From a virus, in IMG/VR virus record IMGVR_UViG_3300029319_000164, positions 1 through 28,442 of that record: 28,442 bases of DNA; one strand, given 5' to 3'. Below are positions 4,323 through 15,800 of this stretch, in pieces; position 1 is the stretch's first letter, and every line of letters starts with the position of its first letter. The translations under genes were made by a program, and so were the position numbers. The notes beneath the pieces were generated by a model, which had not been told where the DNA came from, searched no databases, and saw only the letters and a list, made by a program, of their open reading frames with translations.

Positions 4323-4724
4323 ATGCCTGTAGAACGGCTAAGCAAAGGATTTAAAGACGTAAGTTCATCATTTCAGAGTAATCCTCTGTCAAATGATCTG
4401 CTTGCGATTAAAAATGAGACTGCAATTGCCCGTTCTGTAAGGAATCTTGTCTTAACATATCAGGGTGAGAGACCATTTAACCAAATTTTAGGATCAAAGG
4501 TCAGTCGTTTATTGTTTGAAAATGTTAATGAGATTACTGCATCTGCAATAAAGGATGAAATTGAAACAACTATCAATAATTTTGAACCTAGGGTGAATTT
4601 ATTAGAAGTCAGAGTATCACCTGATTATAATGGATATGAATTTAATGTGAAAGTTCGTTATGAAATTGTTGGTATTGATGCATCACCACAACAGTTATCA
4701 TTTGTATTACAACCGACACGCTAA
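4323..4724 (+). CDS. gp25: Baseplate wedge subunit gp25
   Basis: This is the T4 gp25 homologue, a component of the baseplate wedge and related to the sheath-initiator proteins of other contractile systems (gp25-like family). At 133 residues it matches T4 gp25 (132). The conserved motif is present as NNFEPRVNLLEV (E88-P89-R90), followed by the beta strands YNGYEFNVKVRYEIVG. The N-terminal stretch LSNDLLAIKNETAIARSVRN and GERPFNQILGSKV are typical of the family. The start is set by the family length; no Shine-Dalgarno sequence precedes it. The stop overlaps the start of gp6 by one base (TAATG), so the two are translationally coupled, as expected for wedge proteins made in fixed proportion. Confidence 0.95.
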   Translation: MPVERLSKGFKDVSSSFQSNPLSNDLLAIKNETAIARSVRNLVLTYQGERPFNQILGSKVSRLLFENVNEITASAIKDEIETTINNFEPRVNLLEVRVSPDYNGYEFNVKVRYEIVGIDASPQQLSFVLQPTR

Positions 4725-6847
4725 TGGCACTAGTAAATTTCGCTAATTTAGACTTCGATCAAATTAAGACTTCGATTAAGGATTATCTTAGGTCGAACTC
4801 AAACTTTACTGACTATGATTTTGAGGGTTCAAACCTCTCAACTATTATTGATACGCTTGCATATAATACATATATCACCTCATATAATGCCAATATGGTA
4901 TCTAATGAGGTATTCATCGATTCCGCCACTCTCAGGGAGAATGTGGTGTCTCTGGCACGTAATATAGGATATACACCAAGGTCAAAGAAATCTGCAAGAG
5001 CAACGATATCTTTCTTTGTTGATACATCAAATTTATCTAATGTACCAACACAACTGACTTTAAAAGCAGGTACTGTATGTACAACACGGACTTTTAATGT
5101 TGAAAGTTATTCATTCACAATTCCAGCAGATATCACTGTTCCCGTTGTAAATAACATTGCAGAGTTTGATAATATTGTTGTTTATGAAGGAACAAGAGTT
5201 ACTGAAAACTTTACTGTAAGTTCTTTCAATAACAACCAAAGATTTATTCTTGGTAATGCTGGTATTGATACAAGCACCCTATCAGTTATAGTAAAACCAA
5301 ACGAAAACTCTACTGTAACTAGAACTTATAAATTAGCAGACAGTTTATTTGATGTAAAGTCAGATTCTGCAGTATATTATATTCAAGAAGTTGAAGATGA
5401 AAGATATGAGATAATTTTTGGTGATGGTATTTTTGGTAATAGGTTACAAGAACCAGACTTCATTGAAGTAAGTTATAATGTAACTAATGGAGTTGATGCA
5501 AATGGACTTTCATCATTTGTATTCTCTGGTAAAATAATAGATCAAGCAGATAGAATAGTTCAAGGTGGAATATCTCTTATTACAACTATAAATGAGTCTT
5601 CATTAGGTTCTAGTATTGAAAGTGTAGAGTCAGTTAAAAAGTACTCAACTCAGATATTTGCTTCAAGAAACCGTGCAGTAACAGCAGCAGACTATGAAGC
5701 TTTGATTCCTCTTGTATATCCTGAGACAGAATCAGTTTCTGCTTATGGTGGAGAAGAAGTTACACCACCACAATTTGGAAAGGTGTTCATAAGTGTAAAA
5801 CCATATAATAACAGATATATTTCTAACTTAGTTAAGGACAATATCAAGAGAGAACTGAAAAAATATTCTGTAGCTGGTATTGTTCCTGAAATTATTGATC
5901 TAAAATATCTTTTTATTGAAGTTGATTCAAACGTTTATTATAACTCCAATCTAACTACTTCCAATGAATCTGTAAAGAGTACGATTCTTTCTAATATTAC
6001 CGCATATTCAGATTCAACTGAATTAAATAGATTTGGAGCAAGGTTTAAATATAGTAAGTTTTTAAACTTGATTGATAGCAGTCACGATTCTGTTACTTCT
6101 AATATTACAAATATTGTAATGCGAAGAGATATGAGAGCAGAACTCAACTCTTTTGCAGATTATGAAATATGTTTTGGCAATCGTTTTCATATTAAAAACC
6201 ATGGACATGGAACTCATGGAGGACAAATAGGATACAATATCAAATCTTCTGCATTCTCTGTAAATGGTATTGGTGGTTCTGTTTATTTTGCTGACGTTCC
6301 AAACTCTGGTTTGAAGACAGGTTCTCTTAATCTTATAAGACTCATTTCCCCAACTGAAGCAAAAATAGTAAGAAAAAATGTTGGAACTATTGATTATGTG
6401 AAAGGAGAAATAAAAATATATCCTATCAATATCACATCAACAGCACTGGATAAAGGCGTTCCTACCATTGAGATTTCAGCTTACCCATATTCAAATGATG
6501 TCATAGGATTACAGGATCTTTATTTGCAACTAGATACTAGTAACATGATGATTAATATGCTATCTGATGGTATATCCTCTGGATCTGATATTTCTGGAAG
6601 TAACTATGAAGTATCTTCTAGTTATTCAAATGGTTCTCTTGTTCGTGGTCCAATTTTAGTATCAACAACAAATACCACTACAACCACTACTAACACTACC
6701 ACAACTGCTCCAACGTTTAGTACTTCTACAGCAACTAGTACAACTGGTTCTACAGTCGTATCTACCACATCATCAAGTCCAACTCCAACTCCAACACCTT
6801 CACCCTCTCCATCCCCATCAAGTGGCGGTGGCGGTTATACCTACTAA
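4724..6847 (+). CDS. gp6: Baseplate wedge subunit gp6 (baseplate J-like)
   Basis: This is the wedge protein that forms the baseplate inner ring in T4-like phages. At 707 residues it is slightly longer than T4 gp6 (660). Family landmarks are the N-terminal helical part (LSTIIDTLAYNTYITSYNAN), NVVSLARNIGYTPRSKKSAR, the FGDGIFGNRL turn, and ASRNRAVTAADYEALIPLVYPE, the usual baseplate-J signature. Two features are unusual. A His cluster lies at 489-498 (H489, H493, H495, H498). The last 60 residues (about 648-707) are low-complexity Thr/Ser/Pro with short PTPTP and SPSPS runs, ending GGGGYTY. The tail is probably flexible and surface-exposed. The gene overlaps gp25 by one base and ends 18 bases before the giant virion gene. 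Confidence 0.93.
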   Translation: MALVNFANLDFDQIKTSIKDYLRSNSNFTDYDFEGSNLSTIIDTLAYNTYITSYNANMVSNEVFIDSATLRENVVSLARNIGYTPRSKKSARATISFFVDTSNLSNVPTQLTLKAGTVCTTRTFNVESYSFTIPADITVPVVNNIAEFDNIVVYEGTRVTENFTVSSFNNNQRFILGNAGIDTSTLSVIVKPNENSTVTRTYKLADSLFDVKSDSAVYYIQEVEDERYEIIFGDGIFGNRLQEPDFIEVSYNVTNGVDANGLSSFVFSGKIIDQADRIVQGGISLITTINESSLGSSIESVESVKKYSTQIFASRNRAVTAADYEALIPLVYPETESVSAYGGEEVTPPQFGKVFISVKPYNNRYISNLVKDNIKRELKKYSVAGIVPEIIDLKYLFIEVDSNVYYNSNLTTSNESVKSTILSNITAYSDSTELNRFGARFKYSKFLNLIDSSHDSVTSNITNIVMRRDMRAELNSFADYEICFGNRFHIKNHGHGTHGGQIGYNIKSSAFSVNGIGGSVYFADVPNSGLKTGSLNLIRLISPTEAKIVRKNVGTIDYVKGEIKIYPINITSTALDKGVPTIEISAYPYSNDVIGLQDLYLQLDTSNMMINMLSDGISSGSDISGSNYEVSSSYSNGSLVRGPILVSTTNTTTTTTNTTTTAPTFSTSTATSTTGSTVVSTTSSSPTPTPTPSPSPSPSSGGGGYTY

Positions 6848-6865
6848 GATAAAGATAACAAGAAT

Positions 6866-9800
6866 ATGTCAGAAACTAGAGTCAAAATCCAAACAGTCGT
6901 TCAAAACCAACTGCCAGGTTTTGTCGTGGAAGAATCTCCACTTCTTGTTGAATTTTTAAAACAATATTATGTTTCTCAAGAATACACTTCAGGAACGTAT
7001 GATATTATTCAGAACATTGACAAGTATGTGAAACTTGATGAGATATTAAATCATGCAAGCACAGCAACTCTTTTATCTGACATAGATTCTATTACTGATA
7101 CTATCACTGTCTTTGAAGGAACTCTTACTGATGGTTTCCCTGATAAGTATGGTATTATTAAAATTGACGATGAGATTATTACATACACTAGTAAAACAAA
7201 TACAACCTTTGAGGGGTGTGTAAGGGGTTTTAGTGGCGTTACTTCTTATCGTAAAACAAATACCCCCGAAGAGTTGGTATTTACTTCTACAGAATCTTCT
7301 TCACACAGTGCGAACGCTACAATCACAAACTTAAGTTCTTTATTTTTGCAGGAGTTTCTGACAAAAATAAAGAAACAATTCTTACCTGGATTTTCTGACA
7401 GATCTTTGGCATCTGGTTTAAATCAAAATGTTTTTATCAAACAGTCAAAAGACTTTTACACATCTAAGGGCACGGATAGATCTTTTAAAATTCTTTTCAA
7501 TGCATTGTATGGAGAGAATGTTGATGTTATAAAACCAAAAGAATATCTTTTTAGACCTTCAGATGCTGGATATAGAAAAACTAGAGATATTGTTGTTGAA
7601 GCAATAAGTGGAAATCCATTAGATCTTCTGAATAATACTTTATATCAAGATGAATATCCTGACTATGGTATAAAAGTATCTTATGCTTCTATTACAGATG
7701 TTGAAAAGATACAAGTAGGTGAAAAAGTATTTTACAAGTTAGGTTTTGATAGCGATTATGATAAAGATATTAATCTGGAAGGATCTGTATATGGAAATTT
7801 TGTAGTTCATCCCAAAACTAGATTTGTTACTGAAGCAAGTTCTGGTTCAACTACAATTGATGTTGATTCAACTGTTGGGTTTCCAAATTCTGGAACTTTA
7901 ATATGTAAAAATTCTTCAGGGGATGATCTAACTTTAACGTATAATGGAAAATCTGTTACACAGTTCTATAATGTAGAGGGAATAAGTTCCTCCATCTCTA
8001 CTGCGGAAGAAATAAGATTAGATGTATTCGCTTATGGATATTCTGGAAATAGTACTGACATAATTTCAGTAAGAATAGGTAATGTTCTTGGGAATGTTGA
8101 AGTAATACAAGATACTTATTTCTTCTCAAAAGACGATACTGCAAAAGTAAAAAGTTTAGGTATTTCTCAAAAAAATCCAAAAACTGATAATTGGATTGAT
8201 AATATATCAAATACTTTTACTACAAAGAATGTTAGTTCAGTTGACAATCAAAGTCTCGTTTATAACATCGAAGTTTATGCTAATCACAATTTTAGAATAG
8301 GTGATAAGTTAAAAGCAACTAATGACTCTAGTGTTTCTATTGATTGTGACATTGTTGATGTCAAGAACGAGAAGGAATTTGTTGTTCAATCGCAAAGTCA
8401 ACTTGATATCAATTCTATTCTTGAACTGAATAGGTATATTCTCAAACCCAATTTCTCAAAATATTCTGGTCTAAACTCAAATTCTACAGACGTTCAGAAT
8501 ACTTATACAAATTACTCTAATGAAATCTTAGTTGCTTCTGATTCTTTACCATCTTATAAGAATCAGTTATTAAACCCATATGATAAAAAGATTACTCTTT
8601 CTGGCAACTATAGTGGCGAAGTATTTACAGTAACTTCAGTTAATGATCATGGTTTTTATACTGGTGATCAAATTTATTATTCTCCATTTACAGAAACAGT
8701 TGCTCAGAGTGCAGGAGAAGGAGAAGAAACATTAGTTGATGTTACAAGTAAATTTGATGAGTTAGACGAAGGTCTTTATTATGTTGCACGAGTCAATTCT
8801 ACAAGTTTTAAACTTGCAAAAAGTCCTTCTAATATTGTCAGCAATAAGTTTGTATCTGTAAGTGGTATTGTCACTTCAAATACATTCTCTTATTATGATT
8901 TCCAAGGAAAAGATATACAGGCACAAAATATCTTTAGAGAGATAAAAGAACCTGTAAACAAAAGTGGAAATTATACAACAACTCCAGGAAAAGTTGGCGT
9001 TCTTGTAAATGGCGTAGAAATTTTAAACTACAAATCGTCGGAATCTGTATCTTATGGTCAAATTAACACCATTGATGTAACAGGTCCAGGAACTGGATAT
9101 GATGTTATAAACCCACCAAGTCTTCATATAGAAGATTCTCTTGGTGTTGGAGCAACAGGAATTTGTGCTGTAGAAGGTTCTTTAGATAGAATTGACATTC
9201 TTGACAGTGGTTTTGATTATGTCAATACACCTGTTGTTACTATTACAGGTGGAAATGGAAAAAATGCAGAAGCAGAAGTCAATATGATTTCTGTAGAACA
9301 TGCGCCAGTTTTTACATCCGATAATGCATCAAATCTGAATATTTTTACAGATGTTATTGGGTTTACAACATATCATAAGTTTAGAGATAATGAAGAAGTA
9401 TTTTATCTGACAGATGGTCAAACTGGTATTGCAGGATTAACTACAGGAGCAAAATATAATGTTTCTGTAATTGATGCATTTAATGTAAAACTTTACAAAA
9501 AAGAGAGTGATTCTGTTGCAGGCATTAACACTGTAAACTTAAATGATTATGGTGTTGGAAATCATAGATTAAAGTCTGCAAATAAAAAGAAAATTATTTC
9601 CAAAATCATTGTAAAAAACATTGGAGAAGGATACTCAAATAAGGAGAGAACATCTCCAATATCTGGAATCAATACCGCAACAGACACTATCAATATTGAT
9701 TCGCATGGATATTCTACAGGAGAAGAAATTAAATATTCAACAACTGGATCGGTTGTTGAAGGTCTTTCAGTAAGTAAGACATATATTGTTAAAAAAATTG

Positions 9801-12800
9801 ATGATAACTCCTTCAAAGTTGCAGAATGTGGTATTGGAACAGTAGCAAAAACATATTATCTGGATACTGATCAATATATTGATTTTAGATCTGTAGGTTC
9901 TGGAGTACACTCTTTCAATTATACACCAATTAGTGTTGATATAGTAGGAAATATTGGAGTTTCTACATTAACAGGACAAGATTTCTCCGCAAAAACTCAA
10001 CCAGTTTTCAGAGGTGGTATTGAATCTATACATTTAACATCTAATGGTTCTCAATATGGTTCCGATGAAGTTATTAACTATGACAGACAACCCATTTTTG
10101 AACTGAGAAGTGGAAAAAATGCCGAGTTACTGGCTATTGTAGATGTTCAAGGAACTATTCAAGAAGTTTTAGTATTAAATGGAGGTTCTGGATACAATTC
10201 TCCACCAAGTCTCAACATTAAAGGAACAGGAAAATATGCAAGGTTAGTCCCTGTCATTGAAAATGGAGAAATTTCTAAAATTATAACAGAGAATGGTGGT
10301 GTTGGATATGGAGACGGAACTACTGTCGAAGTAGTTCCATCTGGACAAGGATGCAAATTGTTTGCTAATATTCAAAAGTGGACTGTTAACTTATTCCAAA
10401 AATATTTTAATATTATTGGTAGTGATGATGGTATTGTAACTTTATCAGATAGAAGTGAGTATGGACTTCAATATTGTCACTTGTACGCTCCTAGAAGTCT
10501 CAGAGAATCCATATATGCAAAAGATCAAGATGGATTGACTTTATATGGTATTGCAGATTTAAGAAAGTCAAATAATGAAGAAGTTCCTTCATCCAACCAC
10601 TCTCCTATTATCGGATGGGCATATGATGGAAATCCAATTTATGGACCATATGGATTTGCAGAACCATCTGGTGGTGTTGTCAGATCGATGGAGTCTGGAT
10701 ATAAATTAGTTTCCAAGCAAAATAGACCATCTTTTGCAAATTTCCCACAAGGATTTTTTATTGAGGATTATGAGTTTACAAAATCTGGAGACCTTGATAA
10801 AAACAATGGAAGGTTCTGTGTAACTCCAGAGTATCCTAATGGAGTTTATGCTTATTTCTCAACAATTAGTTCTAGTTCAATAGACACTGATGGTCCATTT
10901 AGAGGGTATAAGAGACCTGTTTTTCCATATTTTATTGGAGATACTTTTAGATCTGAACCCAATTCATTTAACTTCAGTAAGGAGTCAAATCAAAAAGATT
11001 ATAAAGTTAATGATCACAATTGGTTCAGAAATACAACCAGGTATCAATTAAGAGGAAATAATGTTAATAGTTCTTATGACTACATTTATAATCCAAACGA
11101 CTTTAAAGAGCAGACGATAAATGTTGATGGCATTTTAACAGGTGGCGTTGAATCTGTAGGTATTCTTACTGGTGGCGATGGTTATAATCCACTCAACATT
11201 ATTACATTTGACAATACAAATACTGGTGGTTCTAATGCTTCTGCTAGAGTCTCAAGAGTATTTGGAAAACCAGTAAACACTATTAGTGCAGCTACAACTT
11301 CATTTACGGAAGTTGAATTTTCAGTTGACAGTGTTGGTAGAGTAATTGGTTTTACAACCTCTCCACATGGATTCAAAAATATTGATATTATCAATGTTTC
11401 TGGTTTAAATACTTCATTCTCAAAAATTGAAGGAAGTTATACCATTGGTATTAGAACTGACAGTTTTGTTACAACATTAGGAATTAGTTCAGTTTCAGTC
11501 ACTGGACTGACTACATATTTTTATGTTTCAGGTGCATTAGAATTTCCATATATCAAAGAAAATGATGTACTTGGAATTGGCACCCAGGAAAAAGTTAAAG
11601 TACTCAATGTTGATAAAAAATCTGGAAGAATAAGAGTATTACGTCAATATAATTCTACTGTTGGATCTTCTTATTCCGCATCTACAGTTCTTTTTGAGGA
11701 TCCAAGAAAATTCACAATCAACACAGGATTTAGAACTGATTATTCTTACGATGTAAACACAGAATTATATTTCAAACCGTCAGAATCTGTCGGATTAGCA
11801 ACTGTTGCATCTGTTGGTAGTGGAACTACTGTTTCGTTCTCTTTACCTGGTATCGGTGCTACACAAGTATTCGTTCCTTATCAAGCAATCTATTTCCCAA
11901 ATCATGGACTTAAAACAGGAGATAGAGTAACTTACTCAACTCATGGTGGATCTGAGATAAACGTAACTAATGGAAGTATTTATTTTGATCTGCCACAAAC
12001 GCAAGATTTGTATATTGCAGAAATTACAAAAGATCTGATTGGCATTTCTACTGTCAGACTTGGTTTAGGTACAGATGGTTCTTTTGTTGGTGTTGGAACA
12101 ACAAACTCCACCGGTTTGCTATTCTTTAACACTGTTGGAACTGGCGATAATCATAGTTTTACAACTAAAAATAATTCCATTGTTGGTACTGTTTCTAAGA
12201 ATATCGTAACTGTATCGACAGCATCAACTCATGGTTTGAGTAGTGGCGATAACATTAGAATTTCAAATATTCCAACAGATCAAACTGAAATTGTTGTAAA
12301 ATATAGCGATTCAAACAGAAGATATACATTTGGTCAAAAATCCTTTAATGCTGCCGACATAGATGTTTCTGAAAATACCATTTACATAGAGAACCATAAT
12401 CTTTCTAAGGGAGATAAGGTAATATACGTTGCTTCCACTTCAGCAAGTGATCTGATCAGCGAAGAAATGTATTATGTTGATGTTTACTCAAAAGATAAAC
12501 TTAAGTTGTGCAGAACAATTTACGATTTGTATTTGAGTGAACCAAATTATGTAAATCTGACATCTACTTCTGATGGAGAGTTATTGCCAGTAAATCCAAA
12601 TTTAAAACTTTATAGAAATAAATCGGTTAAGTTTGATCTGTCAGATTCTTCTCTTTCTTCTTCAAATTCTGGAATCATATATTCCGCATTTGAATTAAAC
12701 TTCTATAAAGACTCAAATTATCAGTTTAAATTTGACGGAACTGGAACTACTAGAAACTTTGAAACCGTAAAAACCTCTGGTAAAGTTGGTATTGACACTT

Positions 12801-15800
12801 CAGCAAGTGTTACACTCCAGTTAAACGATTCATTTGATGATATTCTTTACTACAGATTAGAAACTATCAACGATCAATATATTTCATCGGATAAAAAAGA
12901 AATTATAATTGATACTGAAGTAAACTCTAACAACCAAATAACTTTAGTTGACAGCGAATATTCTGGTGAGTATAGAATAACAGGAGTGGGAACCACTACT
13001 TTCACCTTCGATCTTAACAGTTTTCCAGAAAAAGATTTATATAATAAAACAAATTCAAACATTTTCTATGATACCAAATCAGTGAGAGCATTTGGACCAA
13101 TTTCTGCGATTGAAGTTATAAGTGAAGGAAACAAATATGAGTCTGTTCCTAGCATCGGTTCTATTGAGTCCACACACGGTTCTGGAGCAATTTTAGAAGC
13201 GACAAGTAAAACTATCGGAAGAATTGTTAAAAAAACCGTTGAAGATGTTGGTTTTGATTATCCATCAGACACCACACTTTCTCCAGCATTTAACTTACCA
13301 GAATTAATTAAAGTAGAGTCTTTAACATCATTTGCTTCTATTGGCATTAGTTCTGCAGGTAAAGATTACTTAGTCCCACCAGATCTTATTGTCTTAGATG
13401 GATATACGAACAATATAGTTAATGATGTTGATATTGAATATAAAATTGGAGACAATGAAGTTAATATCAAGAGAAATACATTTGGAATGTATAATGTAAC
13501 TCCAAGAATTGTTCCAATCAATAACAGTAACGGTGTTGGTATTAATTCTATTACGTTTGATAATACGACTAAGGATGTAACTTTAGGAATTGCTACGGGT
13601 TTTAGTGATGGTTTCCCATTCAATGTTGGGGATAAAATCTTAATTGAAAATACTAGTGTTGGTCTCAATACCACAGGAAGAGGATACAACTCTTCTGCAT
13701 ATGGATATGATCTTTTCACAGTTACAGCAGTCAATCCTCTTCTTGGGGGTTATTCTGCAACGGTAACATTTAATGTAAAAGAATATTTTACAGGTTCAGA
13801 ATCACCTGGCGTTTTTGATCCATCAAGGTCTTCTGGAAGAGTCATTAGAGAAGCAGATTTTCCAATTTTTGACATAGAAATTAAAACAAATGACTTTATC
13901 ATTGGTGAAGAAGTTTTCTCAGAAACTACATCTGGTACTGTTGAAAAATGGGATCGAAGAACAGAATATATTAAAATATCTACTAATACAGATTTCTCTA
14001 TTGGAGAAATTATAAGAGGACAAACTTCTAATACTAGTGCAATAGTATCGAGTAAAATTGATTTTGACTCATACGCTGAACTATCTCCTAGCGTAAGAGT
14101 TAATAAAGGATGGACTTATGATACTGGTGTATTAAACAATAATATTCAAAGAATTCCAGACAATGATTATTATCAACAGTTCTCATATTCTTTAAAATCT
14201 AGGATTCCTTATGGAACCTGGAATGAACCTGTCCAAGCACTCAATCATACAACTGGATTCTTAAAGTTCTCAGATCTTATTATTGAAACTAAGGAAGATG
14301 GGGAAGGTTCTGCAATTGTTGATCCAGAGGATTCTATATTTGAGCTCGTAGTTGATATCGTTGGTTCTGGTAATTTAAACTGTACATACACTTTTGATTT
14401 AGCATCAGAAAATAACTTAAATTTGAGTGGAATGTATTCTAATGAAATTACGTTGAATAGTCGTGTTCTTGTAGACTATTTTGAATCTGTAGGTAATAGA
14501 GTTTTAAATATAGACAATTTCAGTTATCTGTTTAACAATATCCCAAGAGCAACTAGATATTCAATTGTTGATGATTTTGATATCAGTTCGGCAAGAGTTA
14601 GAAAGTATTTCACTTTTGTTCGTGATAAGAGATTTACGATGCAAAGACAAGTCATGGCAGTATCTTTACTGCATGACGATCAAAATGCATATCTCAATCA
14701 ATATGGAAGGGTAGAATCTGTAGTAGATTTGGGTTCATTTGACTTCTCAATAAATGAGAGTTTAGGACAACTTAGGTTCTATCCAATTAAATACACCGTA
14801 AATGATTATGACGTGACTGTATTGTCATTTGACCTTTTAAGCAATGTTTCTTATGGATCTAGTAATCCTATCACTTTAGGTAACATTGTTAATATTGAGT
14901 CAGAGAATACTGTTATATCTTCAGGTTCAGTTGCTGCTACAACTGTTGTTGGTATTGCATCTACGTATCGTTCTTCTAAAGTACTTGTTGAAATAGGAGG
15001 AACTGATGGTTCATATCATGAGTTTGATGAAATTAACCTCATCCATGATGGAACAAATGTTGATATTGTTGAATATGGACAATTAACTGACAACTCAGTT
15101 TATAGTACATTTGGTATTGCTGGATTAGGAACGTATATTCCATATATTGATGGAGACCAAGTAAAAGTAGACTTCAAACTTAACTCATCTCTCAGCGTAG
15201 ACTTAAGCATTAATAGTCTTGCAGTTTCAGTTGCCATTGCTAGTACTAGTTCTGTTGGTGTTGGAACTGACGAACTGTCTACAGCACGTTTGAGTTCTGG
15301 TTATGTTGCTATATCTTCTTCGCCCACTCCATCAGAAACAGTTGTTAAGGAATATCCAAACAACCATTCTTCAGCATACTATATTATTAGTGTTGAAGAT
15401 ACAACCAATAATCGTTATGAAATGTCTGAAGTTGTACTTGTTGATAATGGTTCGGAAGCATACGTTACCGAGTTTGGTACTTTAAGTACTAATGGTTCCA
15501 TTGGTCAAGTTGGCGCTGCAATGACAACAAATGGAACACAACTAACATATACACCAAATGCCAATATTGATGTTGAGATTAGAGTATTTGAAGGTGCTTT
15601 GGGTCTGGTCAAGGGCACTGTTCCACAAGATGAAATTGATATTAACAATGCAAAAATAAGAACTGGAAATGGTAGTTATGAAGGAACTTCTAAGGATGTT
15701 AGAAAGAGTTTTGAACTTACTCATAATCAAGACCCAATTTTCTTTAGATATTTTGAAGGAAACTCTGCAGTTGGAGTTAATACTAATAACGATAGTATCT

